Origin: Mangifera indica
Taxonomy: Eukaryota; Streptophyta; Magnoliopsida; Sapindales; Anacardiaceae
Assembly (NCBI RefSeq): GCF_011075055.1
Contig: NC_058149.1
Coordinates: 13,274,449-13,338,448, forward strand
Length of the DNA stretch: 64,000 nucleotides
Direction of reading: 5' to 3'
Of the stretch, positions 39,465 through 55,817 are shown one piece after another. A program made the translations under genes and the position numbers. The first letter of the stretch is position 1. The number at the start of each line of letters is the position of its first letter. The notes under the pieces were generated by a model. The model saw only the letters and a list, made by a program, of their open reading frames with translations, was not told the DNA's origin and did no database searches.

Positions 39465-40270
39465 GAGTGTTTGATTTAAATAATGTTTTATTATCAAAAT
39501 AGAAAGACTATCTTGAAGAAGATTATTGGGTATAAATGATTACTATGTTTGATAAATTATTTGTCATATTAATTAAAAATAAATTTATTTTTGTCTCAAA
39601 AAATTAATAAAAAATAATATAATTATAATAAAATCAAGATTACCTTGGTAATCTTTAAATATCTAAGGTGAATGTGGTAATCAGATTACTACCTATATTA
39701 CTTGTCACGTCAGTATTGGTAATAGAATATTACTGTAATCTTTTATTACTGACAAACCAAACAAGGGAATAAAAGATATATTACCAAGATAATTTTTAAA
39801 AACTGGAACCAAATAGCCCCTAAGGGGGGGTTTGGTTTGGGTAATATTTTATTATCAAAATATAAAGATTACCTTGAAGATAAATTACTTAGAAGATTAT
39901 TGAGTATAAATTATTACTATATTTGATAAAATTTGATTGCTATAAATAATTATTATGTTTGGTTAAAGATAATAAAAAATTACTAGTAAATTATTTTATT
40001 TAAATGTCTTTAAATATAATTATTTTTAAATATTTTTTATATTATTTATTATATTAATTAAAAATAAATTTATTTTTGTCTTAAAAAACTAATAAATTAT
40101 AATATAATTATAATAAAATCAAGATTATCTTGATAATCTTTAAATACCTAAAATGAAGATGGTACATTAATATTGATAATAAAATATTACTATAATTATT
40201 ACTGATAAACTAAATAAAAATATATAAGAGAAATTATCAAAATAATATTCAAAAACCGAAACTAACGCCC
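39465..40270. mobile_element. Two adjacent related MITE-like units
   Basis: Unit 1 (about 39465-39828) and unit 2 (about 39830-40270) share 'taatattttattatcaaaat', 'aatttatttttgtctcaaaa' and 'aaaatcaagattaccttg'. Unit 1 ends 'ggaaccaaatagcccctaag', and the next unit begins 'gggggggtttggtttgggt', close to the reverse complement, as expected for terminal inverted repeats. No coding capacity was seen. Confidence 0.6.
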
Positions 40271-40287
40271 GTAAATATTATCTTCTT

Positions 40288-40456
40288 CAATAAAACTATG
40301 TGTACCCACTTTGGATACACAAATGTATACATATTTATATGTGTCATCATGTGATTGGATGATTTTGAATTAAAAATAAAATAATAACTAATCATATGAT
40401 GACATATATGAGTGTGTATATATTTGTGTACCTAAAGTGAGTACACATAATATTAC
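40288..40456. mobile_element. Palindromic MITE-like element, copy 4
   Basis: This is the best-preserved copy. The left end 'aactatgtgtacccactttg' and the right end 'aaagtgagtacacataat' are inverted repeats. The core has 'catcatgtgattgg' facing 'ctaatcatatgatgac'. Confidence 0.72.
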
Positions 40457-40504
40457 TCTACCTTCTTAGGGAAATTTTACGTGAGCAAGAAAGCCCCAAG
40501 ACAT

Positions 40505-40514
40505 GACACGTGTC
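40505..40514. promoter_or_regulatory. Palindromic G-box (GACACGTGTC)
   Basis: The perfect 10-base palindrome GACACGTGTC lies about 285 bases before the start codon of aminotransferase B. It contains CACGTG, the core bound by plant bZIP and bHLH factors and overlapping the ABA-response element. Function here is an inference. Confidence 0.55.
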
Positions 40515-40701
40515 TTTCAGACATTACTATACCTCCACTGACGTGCCATCTTAGCTCATCGTCGCCACTTCTCAAAATCAGATACTTCCGGTTTCCTCGG
40601 GTCTGGGCCCATTTATTTATCCTTAACCGTCAGTGGGACCGTTCTAATCCGACACGTCACCTCCATTACTCGCCGCGTCACCGAGTTGAATCGTTCAAGT
40701 C

Positions 40702-40709
40702 TATATATA
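40702..40709 (+). promoter_or_regulatory. TATA box of aminotransferase B
   Basis: TATATATA occurs about 80 bases before the ATG at 40790 in an otherwise mixed-composition stretch. Position and spacing suit a core promoter with a 5' UTR of roughly 50 bases. Confidence 0.6.
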
Positions 40710-40789
40710 CAATTACAAGCAACAGTTTAGAAACAAAACATCATCATCAAAGAAAAAGAGCGATAAAATTAGTCAAAGCAAAGGCTAAA

Positions 40790-44138
<3,349 letters not shown>

Positions 44139-44751
44139 ACCCATTTGGTTTCTGTTTTGTTGTAATAATTTTCACCTCCAAAAATAAGAGGCACAATGAA
44201 ATGCTCAAGTGGGCAAGTCAATAGAACATGTTATATCGAAGGAATTTTGGATCATGTTTCTTTCACAGCATAAATTATTGGAAACAAAAAAAAACAGAGA
44301 TAATAATTGTGAACGTGGTAAGCCTTTTGTAGTTATTCATTGAAGTAATGTTAATCATGATGGTGATAATGTTGATGTTAATGTTGTCATTTAACTTTAC
44401 AGGAAGGTCTGGTTTCATCTAAGAGTGGGTCCCTGCTCATGTTTATGTCTTTTTATGTTATGGTTAGAAAACATTCAATCCAAACTTAACTCGAATGAGA
44501 ATTGTGTCGAAAACATTCAATGCGAACATAACCCATTTCTAAAAGAATGGATGTAAATGCATTTCTGTTCGGAATTCCACATAATGGAACAGAGCAATCT
44601 TCTTTTTTTATCATTTAACTATATCATAATTCAGCTGCTACAACAGTACATGGAATAAGAATTCAGAAAAGAAAGAAAGAAAAACTTACATATAGTATGT
44701 ATAACATATATTTGTAAACTACAATGTAAAGAAGGTTTTTGCCAGAGTTCA
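44139..44751. other. Convergent 3' region
   Basis: The 3' ends of aminotransferase B (+) and MYB3R (-) face each other here. The sequence is AT-rich UTR and spacer with no extra gene. Confidence 0.5.
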
Positions 44752-47700
44752 CTACCTGCAACCTTTCAATAGATATGAGGAGGGGCTTGAGAAATCTGTG
44801 GCAGTTGAGGATTTCCTATTCTCTTTTCCTTTCCCAGGTGTTCCACATTCACTGAAGTCAAGGGTACGCCGCTCCACCTACATTGCGTAAACATTTGATT
44901 TTATTCAAAAACGATAGGTGAAAGAAGCATAAAGTGTCAACAATATTTCAACTGTTTTCACCATTGCATTAGCAGGGGACTAATACAACAGTAGAAGAGC
45001 CTTTGAAATAATTGTAATAGATTAAAAAAACTATCATACCAAAATAGTTGAAGCCAAATGGTCGCTCTTGTGCTCACTATGCGTGACACCATTGTTCTCT
45101 TCATCCAAACTTGATTTTTTACTGTTTCCTTCGTTCACTGTTTTCTCAGAAGTTTCATTTCCCAAGACCTCCAAGGCATCAGCATATGCAGCAGCAGTGT
45201 GCTCGCTCAACTGTTTCATCAATCCAATGGCATCATAGCTTCTTTCTCCTGGGCTCAGAAAATAACCAATATCCTGGCAAGAAATATTTGAACATTGAAA
45301 AACATGTCTCATAAGTAAATGAAGAGAACCACTATAATGGTACCTCAATTGTTATATCAGTGTCAATCCTTGGACCAGGCATGAAAGCGTTCATAAACCA
45401 AGGGGACTTCCATGCTGAAGGGGATTCTATACTTCTCTTGAATGGAGTTTCACCAAAACTGGAAAAGCGTAAGATCAGCTAAGCATCAAATATACAATCA
45501 AGGGCAAAAAAAAGGCAACGAAATCTCACATGTTATAGTTATCGATGCCAACATCACTCCCAGCATTAAGAACCGTACTTCCTGGTGGTGCCAATGAAGG
45601 AATGGGTCTTACTGTCTTAATTCCGCTAGAATTACCCCCATTGTTATTTTTTGAAATTGCTGGAGAGCATGCAATTGCAGGTGATTGTTCGGGTGCAGCA
45701 CCTTGATTAGCTCCAAAGCTTTTAAAATACTGATTTCTTGGTGTTCGAGCAGCAGTGGCCAGTGATCTTTCAGCTTTTAAACCAGTTTGATCAGGAGAAA
45801 ATAGCAGATCATTCACATTATGTTCAACAAGGACTCCTGCAGGTTGCTTCTCCTGTCAAAAGAACAAGCTAAATCAGCATGTGTATGTAGATACAAACAC
45901 ACCGAAGCAAATTTAAGGTAATAACAACGAAATAATCAACCAACGGATAAAATATACATAAAAATTTAAAAGTTCTGATTTCTGCAGTCCACCGTAGCAC
46001 CAATACTGAGAATTCAGCATGTTTAAAACAGAAGAAATCCATCGACTGGATACAGTGATAACAAATAACATTGGGAAAAAATTAGAAGAAGCAAAGATCT
46101 CACTCTAAGGTAAGCCTTTTTATGGAACTTGTACAAAACCATAACTCAAAAGACCAAAAAAAAAAAAACCTCACAGTTTTGGTAGTGGCAACAGCATTAG
46201 CATTGGTCTTAGAATCAATATCAACAGAATCTTTCGTTTCATTGGCATGGGAATTACTGCAAAGACAATCTTTCTCAGAAGTTCTGTCATGTGAGACTGC
46301 AGACAGATCTTTTTCCTTTTCTTGTCCACCATCAAAAGCATGACCCAAATTTTCCTTCTCGTCAATGAAAGCTCCAGAGTTCCTCTTTTGGTTTGACAAT
46401 GGAGACAGCAAAGATGCTCTGTGGATCCCACCAGCCTCATCAAACATGACATCTAGACGAGAAAAATCCCGGGCCAAACTGGAAGTCATGTCAATTTCAA
46501 GCTTTTTATCGTTCCTTCTATCTGACAAAGGTGACAACAACTCCCGGTGTCGTTTCTTCAATATGGATGGTGTTCCTGTAAAAGTTTTAGCAGCACTTTT
46601 CAGCACAGCTTCAGGGCTGTCATCCAGAGATGGAGAATCCCATAATCTAAATGGAGTAATGCAGCTCATTGATGACATCATTAGCTGACGTATGCCAAGC
46701 GGACTGTATTCTTGCTGTGTATCACTACCAGATTGTATAAGATCACAACTGAAAAAAGGAATATCCAAACTTGGAAAACGAGGAGGTTCATAACATAGGG
46801 ATCCTGCATCCTGCTGTTCTGTTTGTGTGTTGGGTTTGGCATCCTCTGAAGAATAAGCTATCATGGCATCTGATCTCAAACTGAAACTATTTACAGGAAC
46901 TAGTTTCAAAGAATCCTTTGAAAGATGTGATGGCTCTTGCTGGCCTAAAACATCCTTACCATCATCAGAAGAGGAATTGGAAGATTCATTGGTATAGACA
47001 AAGGCATCATACCCACTTGTAATGAAACCTTGATCTTGGGTTCCATAGGTGTGGCAATTCAACTCACTAGATTCACCAACATATACAAATGCACCATTGT
47101 CAGTTGAAAGTACCATTGGAGCAGATAGAAAAGATTGACTACATGAAGTCCCTAATACTTCAGGCTTTGAAGGACAATAAGCTTGGGAAGGTGAGGTTCT
47201 GCCAGCTTCAGAAATCTGAATGCCCAGAGAGCGGCAAAGTGAAGATTCAACCATATTCAGTCCTTGTGCAGAATTTTCCAAGGAAAAACATCCATCTTTC
47301 ATTGCCTCTGTGAACAAGATCCTGCAACATTCATCATCTGTTATCAAGATGTGCTCTGCTTTATCAGAACCTGCAGCTAGATTTCCTATAGAGCTAGGAA
47401 CACTCAATTCCGTGGAATTTTGATATGGAACATTGACCATTTCATGACTTTCATGAGAATCCATACAATTAGCTGGCAACCCCAATGATTGATGCCCCCA
47501 GCCCAGGGAAGACACATTAGGTAAATCCTGTAAATTGAACTGGTAATCCCCAGCAAAAGTCCCAGCATCATGCACAAAATTTTGCTCAAGGAACTTAGAA
47601 GAGCAACCCACTTCACAAGGTATTTCAGGGATGGAAAACGTGACATCTTCCAGAGATGTGTAATATTGTTCTGAACAAGATGCTGGGCTGGAGCTGTGAT

Positions 47701-49876
47701 CCTTGGGTGGATTGGACTCTTCAGTTTCAAGGAGCTGCTCTCTTGTATGCATAACTGCATTACCTGTTGAATGAGAGAGACCTAGAACATTTGAATCTTG
47801 GCTGCATTCTGATATTTCCTCAGCTGCAGTTCCACCTTTAGGACAACTGTCATCTCCACTGCTCTGCATCCCCAAAGATGATGAGGGCACAGGTTGATTC
47901 TGATGCCCAACAAGAGGCAGGCCCTGAAACTGCTCTAATAATCCTGATGCCAAGTAAGACTCCAATTTCTTTTTCACAGAGCTGTTCCAGTGATTTTTTA
48001 TAGCATTGTCTGTCCTGTAGACCACACAAGTATATATATAATATATCATGTCAGTTATAGCAAGTGTCACAAAAGAAACTGTTTCAACGTCTAAATAAAA
48101 GAGCTACAGCAGAAAACCACAACAATTCAGAATCAAGAGGTGGAGGGGAAGAGAAACAATACAAATCTGAGCCAAATCAAGGATCCATTGTCTGCATCAA
48201 ATAATAAATAAATTTACCTTCCTGGCAAGAACTTTGTTAGCTCCGCCCATTTGTTCCCATAAATCTGATGTGCACGAATCAAAGCCAACTCTTCTTCTTG
48301 AGTCCATGCCTCTTTGTTTATGGAGGGGTTAAGGTGATTATGCCACCTAAAGTAGCATTAATTGAGAATTAGGAAATAGATCAAATCAAAATGAAAAGAT
48401 GGAAAGTACACAATCAGCAAGAAGCAGATCTAATTCATACCTTTCCCTGCATTGTTTTCCAATTCGACCTGGTAAATGCTGAGCAATCGTGGACCACTTT
48501 TTTGGTCCAAACTTGTTCACCAATTCTATTATTATTTCATCCTCCTGTTGACAATTTAAACAATTACTTGGAAATGTCTAAATGTACACCTATGTAGCAC
48601 AAGCAAATTCATAAGTTGGCATAACACCACATGGAAGCAATTAATGTAGAAATAACAAACAACTATGATAAATTACCTCCTTAGACCATGGACCTTTAAC
48701 AAGCTCTGGATTCAAGACTTTCTGCCACCTATGTAAGCATTGTACATCTGTCCGCTCCTTGAAACATTCCGCTGAAAAATACACAAACTAAAATTATACA
48801 ATGTGTATATATAAAAGAATATCAAAGAATTACGGGACAACAAAACAGGGAAATGAGAGTAAATTGGTGAGATAATGACAGATATAAACTTATTACTTTC
48901 ATTATCATACCAATTTTCTTCCAATTCTTTCCCTTGAATCGCTGAACAGCCTTCCGCAATATCTCATCCTGAACATATGTAAAAACTATTTGTTAACAAA
49001 AGATAAAATAAAATAAAAATTGAATAGTTGTGTGCATCGGTAAATATAATAGTCCCTGAAGTTAAAATATCATTAACAGTAAAAAGATGAAACATCTCAC
49101 AAATAAAGCTAATCTGAACATTAAAAAATCCTTATGCGTAATGCTAGAATAGTTTCATGGTCTCTCTCTGATGGCATCATATTGAATAGTCATCATGTGT
49201 TAAATAAGGCAAAGATATTGAGATTAAACATCTTCAACACATAAAATATAAGAGCCAATATTTTACATCATCACAAGATCACATAAATTAACAATTTTGA
49301 ATCTCAAGGAAGATGGAGGGACACTGAAAACCTAAAGAAAGATTAAAAAAAACTATAGATAGAAAATACATATTCACCTCTTCAGGAGTCCATTGCCCTT
49401 TTGTGGAACGCCTTGTAGGGCCACTAGTCCTCCTATAAAAAAATTTATATAATGTCATGATTATAACAATAAGAACTAACTGAGTAGAAGTGGGCAACAG
49501 AGAGATAACATTTAAAAAAAAAAAAAAACAGCTTCAATCTCATTTTAACATCTCTAGGGCCAGAGGGTTACACCCATCCATGATAATGAATAAATAGAAG
49601 AGAGTACAGATTGTAAAAGTGGATCAGTAGACATGTCTTCTAGCAAAACGAGTAAAGCAAGCTCAAAATGAACTTAAAACAGTTTAAAGCTTAAACCTGA
49701 ACTGAAGAATGTTATAAGAGGTTTAAAAAACCAAATATACAATGCAATAATAGTCTAGACTAAAAAAAATACTAATACTTGATGCTTTTAAAAAACTACC
49801 CGTGCAGAGATCGCATTCTCTGACCACCATCACTAAGCCCATCTGAAGGAGTAGATATTATCCTTTTACTTTCCAT
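44752..49876 (-). CDS. MYB3R1: Three-repeat MYB transcription factor (MYB3R), G2/M regulator
   Basis: Eleven coding exons: 49800-49876, 49378-49432, 48911-48968, 48677-48771, 48441-48544, 48218-48346, 46175-48014, 45530-45852, 45344-45458, 45040-45273 and 44752-44877, giving 1051 residues. R1 is about residues 36-85 (GQWTPEEDEILRKAVQRFKG), R2 about 88-137 (GPWSKEEDEIIIELVNKFGP) and R3 about 140-190 (AWTQEEELALIRAHQIYGNK), each with three spaced aromatic residues. The long tail has conserved MYB3R blocks: SPLGIRQLMMSSMSCITPFR, RHRELLSPLSDRRNDKK and FGETPFKRSIESPSAWKSPW. Many Ser-Pro sites are potential CDK targets. MYB3Rs bind MSA elements (core AACGG) in G2/M genes in the nucleus. The MYB3R1/4 class is preferred because of tail length. 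The exon 7 donor is GTGAGG at 46174; the nearby GTTTTT would break the frame. Confidence 0.93.
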
Positions 49877-51290
49877 ACTTGCTTGTCAGAAAAATAAAGC
49901 TGCATACCCCAATTCCTACTTTATGACGATTTTCCCCTGTATGTTCTCTCCGAATCATTATAAATCTACTGAAAAAATAGCAAAATTTTGGTAGCACTCA
50001 AAACTGCAGGCTGACATGGAGAAGAAAAGATGTAATCAGAATAAGCAAACAACAATTTCCTCACTTATAAAAGTCAGGTTGAATGTTAGAACTCCAATGT
50101 GTGCGGAGGGAAAGGTACTTCTCAAAGAACATAATCTAAAAAGCTTAACATAAATCAGCAGTAATTTACAATTCAACATAGAAAGATAGCAATCAATAAC
50201 ATAAATCACCATCAATATGAAAGATACACCCTACCATTACAACTTATATCACAAATGGCATTCCACAAACCCAGGCTTTCTCAAAACCTTGGGCTTAAAT
50301 TAACCAACCACAGGATTTAAAGCACAAATAATTACATTTAAAACCTTCTAATCAATTCAAAGTGCGAACACTAATATTGACCAGCTAAAGACCTAGTAAT
50401 TTCCTCGTCATTCCACAAAAGTTTCAAGCTATAAGGATTAATAATAATTATCAGAAAATTCGAATCTAACTCCACATAAGGCAAGCTAATTACACAGAAT
50501 CATATCAGTGAACTTAGCAAAAGTTTCAAATCATGAGAAGCAGAATCTTTTTCCTAGTTCCTTTCCATTAGAATGATTAACAGAATAAAGGAAAAAGAGA
50601 CACTAGCACAGAAACCCAAATCCAGAAAAGTGAACCAAGTACGTTAAAATCCAAATTATGCAGATCACTGAATGGAACAAATTATAGCCTAAACTTTAAG
50701 AGACAAAATCCACTATCCACAAAACAATTTAATGGAAACAAAAGTGAAGACAAAAACATGCTAAGTACTAGCTTTCCGCAAGCTTAGATTGCTAAATTAT
50801 TAATATTCAACTATTTAGAAGAGAGTGGAATTAAAATCTCACCTAAATCATTATTAAAACCAACAAATTATCACTATAAATTCACAAATTTAAATCCTAG
50901 ATCGTGCTTAAAGATGAAAATTTCAAATTCAACAATTTAACCCTAGATGACCTACCTACTAATTTTAAAAAATTTAAATTTCAGGGAGCTTCAAAGTTCA
51001 AAACACAGAAAGAAGGATGAGGGAGAAATGATTACTGATGAAAAAGTTGAAAGAAGCGAAGAAACGTCAAGATCAATGAAGAAAATTCGAATTCAGGAAA
51101 CGAAACCCTAAAGCACTCACCTTACTCAGCTTCAAGATTCTAAATTTAGAAGAAGTCGCTATGGAGAAGGAGAGGGTGCGCATTTGCAGATCCAAAGTGA
51201 AGCTAGAGAAGAGGTTGATCTGCAAGTACACTTAAAATTTGAAAAAAAAAAGTTAAAATAAAATGAATGAGAGAGAGATTTAGAGCGAGA
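49877..51290 (-). other. MYB3R 5' UTR with a 1.2-kb leader intron
   Basis: On the minus strand, ...GCTGAGTAAG is followed by the donor GTGAGTGC at 51120. The acceptor TATGCAG lies just before 49899, giving an intron of about 1221 nt (49900-51120) that ends 23 bases before the ATG. The intron is AT-rich with no coding signal. The outer limit of the UTR near 51290 is a guess. Confidence 0.6.
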
Positions 51291-51324
51291 GTGTGTGATT
51301 TTAGAAAGAGATAAGAGAGAATGA

Positions 51325-51505
51325 AACGGTCGAGACTCTAGAGAGCTATTTCAAACACAAAGGGGCGGACGATGGGGATTCAAACCAATAATTAAAGTTC
51401 GAGCATGTTTGGTTTCAATAACGGCTCTGATTTAAACACATCGAAATCGTGACCATCCATTTTAGCATATGTTTTGAGATTTTTCTTTTTTCAAATCCTA
51501 AACGG
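51325..51505. promoter_or_regulatory. Three AACGG (MSA-core) motifs upstream of MYB3R
   Basis: AACGG occurs at 51325-51329 (AAACGGTC), 51420-51424 (TAACGGCT) and 51501-51505 (AAACGGCC), all on the plus strand. This is the core of the mitosis-specific activator element bound by MYB3R proteins. None matches the full consensus exactly. Autoregulation is an inference. Confidence 0.5.
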
Positions 51506-51559
51506 CCATAATTATTTCTCTATTTTGCCTTTACTAAATAATTATCTATTTAAAAAAAA

Positions 51560-52520
51560 AAAGAGAGAGAGAGAAAGGTAGACTGTAGAAGAAAAAATTA
51601 TTTTCCACCTAAACTTTGATAAAAAATTGACACCCCTGACTTCGAAAAATTTATTTTTCCACCCATCTATTTATTATGATTTCTTTTTGGTAAGTAAGAG
51701 TATGCATAAATAAAGAAAAAAAGCCTACCAAAATGGTCGGAAACAACTCAAGTTTATCCTATCCGAAGGAGAAGAACAATGAGTAGAACAAAGGAAGAAG
51801 GTTTGAACCTGAAAAAAATAAAAAACTAACCTAAACAAAACAAAATAACAAAATTAATTCCTCTTGAATGCCTATCAAAGATCCTACCAAGATAGTATTC
51901 AAGAGGACTTGAGAACAAAAACAATAACAAGCTTTACAATCAATGAGGAGGCCTGTCCAAATGTTCAAACTTTACAAAAAATTCACTAACACATGACTAA
52001 ACTCAATACTTTGCAGCCACAAGCAGAAGGGATGGATCAGAGCGAGCCAAATAGGAGGGTATACAACGTAATATTTCTAGATAAGAGCCTGAGGTGAGCC
52101 TTCTTGAAACACTGAAACAAAGCAAAACCTTCAGTAGAGATGATTCTTGGCCAAGGGGACAGCAAGCTGATTCTAGAGTCAGGGGGAAGAGCAGCAGCAA
52201 AACCATTACAAGAAGAAATTCCCAGGAGCAGATTGGATGCAGACTGCAGAAGACATTCTGCAGTAATCCCGGTGAAAACAGAGTTTTTCGAAGGAATTCT
52301 GCAGATCATGACAGCAGAATGAATTCCAGGCAAGCAAATAAGTTTTATCCAACAAAAATCTGCAGAAGAAAGCTGCAGAATATTCCAGGCAGTTCCAGAA
52401 AGGCAGATCAGATTCATGTAGTAAAGCAGAAAAAATATTCCAGCGCAGCAGTCCAGAGTCTTCCAAGTTGCAGCAGAACCTGATTAGTTGAGGAGCCAAA
52501 AAAAAAAAAAAAAAAAACGT
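51560..52520 (+). other. Unidentified A-tailed segment between MYB3R and the La pseudogene
   Basis: A G+C-richer stretch (about 51700-52490) has many 'gcaga/ctgcag' words and ends in a pure A-run of about 20 at 52499-52517. An A-tail at one end suggests a retroposed sequence inserted in plus orientation. I recognised no protein in any frame and could not identify a target-site duplication. Confidence 0.35.
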
Positions 52521-52667
52521 TTTGCCTATTGTTACATCAATATCATGATGACACATGATATACATTGAGAAGAAAAGTTCAGGCCTTTTATTGGTTACAT
52601 CAATTATCAACATCCATCTTTAGTATCTTTCATTCATTTGTTTACTTTTCATTTTGGGTTCTACAAG

Positions 52668-54100
52668 GAAGAAAGTTGGTCGAGTTGTTGAATTACCAAA
52701 GGCAAAGGAGATGAAAGAGCAATTAGATGGAAGAACAATTGTTGCATCACCTAGAATATGATGTGAATCAGGAAGATGTGTCGACCTTTTTCTCTCAATA
52801 TGCTAAGGTATTAGCTATTCCCATATTTTGATATTGATGATTTACTTGCCTTAAACTGAGTGATAAAAATCCATCAGTAGCTGCCTCCCAAGAGAATTAG
52901 ATTTGGTGCTGTATATTTGTTTTAAGTGATCCGACTCTTATCATTTCAAACTCTATGTTGGAGTAATTACATAAGTAAGGTTCTCCACAACTGATTATGT
53001 TCCTAACTATTTAAGGTTAATAGCGTGAGGTTGCCTCGGCATGTAGCAGATAAAAGGTTGTTTTGCGATACTGTTTTGATTGAGTTTTCAACAGAGGAAG
53101 ATGCAGAAAACGTTTTGAAGAAAAGCTTGGTTTATGCAGGTGTTGATCTAGAACTGAAGCCAAAGTAAGTTGCGGTTGGGATTTTGGTTTATCTCATTAT
53201 TATTGCAATGAGACTTTTCAGAAGTATTAAACAATGAGATTTTCATAAGTCTTGAAATTAGATTTTATAGTATTGTTTCTCTGTCACAATGTATTCCACA
53301 TATCTAGTCATGATACGAAGATGTTTAAAATAATCATTTTTCCTTGTTGGTAATGTTTTATGGCTTTTGGCATTAGAGTTTATATATAGGCATTATGCAG
53401 AAACAAACAAGTTAAATGGACAAATGAAGTTTCTTCTATGAATCTTGCTTACATTTATTAAAAAACTAGATGGCTTTCTCTTTTGTTTGTCTCCATGTTG
53501 AAACTTCTATGTCTATGTTGCGTGTTCTCATGGATTTTCTTTACCATTCAGGAAAGAATTTGATGAAGAACAAGCCAAGGAGGTCAAGAAGTTGAGAAAT
53601 TTTGTCCACATATGCATTCGAGTCACAAAAACAATTCAAATCCTGAAGCAAAGTAATTTAGAACACTATATGAGCTCTATTTGTCCTAGTGTCCACTCCA
53701 AAGCAAACAATCATAACCAAATTTTCTGCACTCATGATGATGGTTGTTATCCGAAGGCCTTAATTGTTGGATTCACATTGAAGAATGCAGTAAGTCGGGA
53801 CAAAAATGAGACTTGTGAGACAGCTGATGATAGTGCAAATAAAGTAAATGGAGAACTAGATTCCACAGAAAATGTTACTAAAGAAAATGAGCAGATGGGC
53901 AGATAATGAAGATGGAGAGAAGACGTATGAATGAAGATTCCATGGAAAGGGGAAAAGAAAGAGAAGAGAAATCTGCAGTTGCTGCCTATAAGGATGTCAT
54001 GAATGTCATGCATGAGGATTTGAAGGGTGTTTTCAAAAAATTTGGCACTGTTAAGGTACCATGATAGTTCCTCGTTATCTGGTTCAGATTATATGGTTTT
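52668..54100 (+). pseudogene. Inverted partial copy of the La protein gene (exons 4-7)
   Basis: This segment is collinear with the reverse complement of the La gene at about 57000-58430, introns included. Exon copies: exon 4 at 52668-52807 (loss of TT in 'cacctagaatatgatg' gives a shift and stop; acceptor changed), exon 5 at 53016-53164 (full 149 nt), exon 6 at 53552-53652 (one base lost, 'gtcaagaag') and exon 7 about 53747-54055 (an extra G in 'cagatgggcagataa'; acceptor lost). Exons 1-3 and 8-10 are absent. Introns are retained, so it is a DNA-level duplication and not a processed copy. Similarity starts near 52530 and fades near 54100. Confidence 0.92.
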
Positions 54101-55817
54101 TACTCTTCATCTTTTTTTTTTTTTCCTTTGTTTTAATTCTCATTTTTTGGCCACAGAAAATCATATAAAAGGACCTGGAGAAGTAGATGACATGACAAAA
54201 TTAAAGAAGAGAGGCGATATAGCAACGAAGTCAAAGATGAGAAGACAAAAAATTGTACCGACACTATCATCAACATCTTCTATCACCATCACGTCCTTCC
54301 TTTTATGTCTTTTTCATTAAAATCAAAAACCTAAACCTTAATTTATCATTCACACTTGTCATCAACACCAATTTGGACATCCGAAAAAGAACCCAAACAA
54401 AACACCAATTGGAAAATAACAATTTTATAACAGGCAAAAATAAGATTCTAGCCTCGCTAATTACTTTGAAAGTTTAATTTTTTTGTTAAATATAGGGTTC
54501 ATTTTTTATTTTAAAAAAATATATAAATTTTAGAGTTAGTATTGTAAGAATTTTATAAATATTCAAGAGACAAACTTTATTTAGTTTCCGCAGAGATATT
54601 TTCATCTTTTTACCAATTTTAATTAAAAATTTAATATATTTTATTAACAAATGTAATTGTCAAGGGGAAAGATTGAACTTTTAAAACGTTTCATCAAATT
54701 TTGGGGGGAAAATGTCATTCGGCCTGGCTATAAAACACTAGACTCGTCATTATCCTTCAAAGAGCATTACAGAGACTCCACCTTCCTATCTCAAAGGATA
54801 TTCTGACACTTACCCACTTTAACTATGATGATGATGAAGAAGCCCCTTCGAAGACGAGGAAATTCAGAGATTCTGATGCAAAAGTGGATAAAACTTCCCC
54901 TGAAATGGGTGAAGAAGCAACTCAAGTTTCTGCCCACCACACATTGCCATCCATGCCCAAACATCTTGTCAAAATCCTGTTAACAAAAACCATAATTATC
55001 TCTAAACGAAAAGAAGAAAAAATTTACTAACGTTCTTAATCAAATGTGTATCCAGATCACCTTCTTGCCAAGTCCTGCAATGGAAACAAAGTCGGAGACT
55101 TTGAAACATCAAGGGCTTGACATGCAGAAGCCATAGCTTGAGCTTCATCTTCAGTGGCATGTCTGCACCTTTGTCACAGCTTGGCCTTCCAACATCCTCT
55201 CTTTCTCTCACCCAACAAAAGAAAATTAACAAACCCAACTACCAAGATTTATAACTCTTCTTCTTCTACCTTAATTGAAAGGGGAGAAAACTTGAGAATT
55301 CTAACATTGAGCCAATGACAATTCTACAAAGTTTATTTTTCCTGCTGTCACTGGTTGTCTATTTCCAACATTTAAATGAAAATGTTTGTCGTATGGTACC
55401 TAACAACTTCCTATTCTTGAACAGAGTAACTGCAGTGAAAACTAAGAAACTAATGCAAAAACGAGGTAGATACTAAGCAAATAATAGAAGATTTACATCA
55501 ACTTAACTCCCATCACTGGTAAAATTGTCTTTCTATTACAAATACCATATTAATTTTGCTTAATCTACTTCACCTGTTGTAGCTATAAAATATAGGCATA
55601 AAGAACAAACTAAAAGAATTTGAACTAAGAACATAAACTTGATATATATGTCATGAAACATTAAATTAAACTTAATAGGTAACAAAACGCCTAGAGATTG
55701 AACAGCTACATCATGCTCATTCTCCCACAAAACAAACAGTACAAGAAAATAAAAGGCCTTGATGGTGTCACACAACTCAAAACTAATCCCAAAATTGATT
55801 CCGGGATTTCATTACTC
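54101..55817. other. Spacer between La pseudogene and La gene, with coding-like fragments
   Basis: The spacer is mostly AT-rich. A plus-strand fragment near 54828-54985 reads open with an acidic start (NYDDDEEAPSKTRKFRDSD). A minus-strand fragment near 55070-55190 reads DEAQAMASACQALDVSKSP. Neither has clear exon borders or a known family. They may be gene relics. Confidence 0.3.

Larger units (their letters stand above)
38936..40789. other. Intergenic between the tandem aminotransferases
   Basis: The 3' UTR of paralogue A is followed by very AT-rich DNA with two related MITE-like units (about 39465-40270), a palindromic MITE (about 40288-40456), and the promoter of paralogue B with a G-box and a TATA box. 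Confidence 0.55.

Noticed and set aside
40481..40789. In-frame ATG extension of aminotransferase B starting at 40481
   Set aside because: The extension covers the G-box and TATA box, and its residues do not resemble any targeting peptide of the family. The ATG at 40790 gives the expected PTS2 distance and length.
46122..47423. Plus-strand ORFs opposite MYB3R exon 7
   Set aside because: They are antisense shadows of a 1.8-kb coding exon.
52094..52483. Plus-strand ORF of 129 codons in the A-tailed segment
   Set aside because: Overlapping ORFs are open in several frames because the 'gcaga' repeats lack stops. No protein family is visible.
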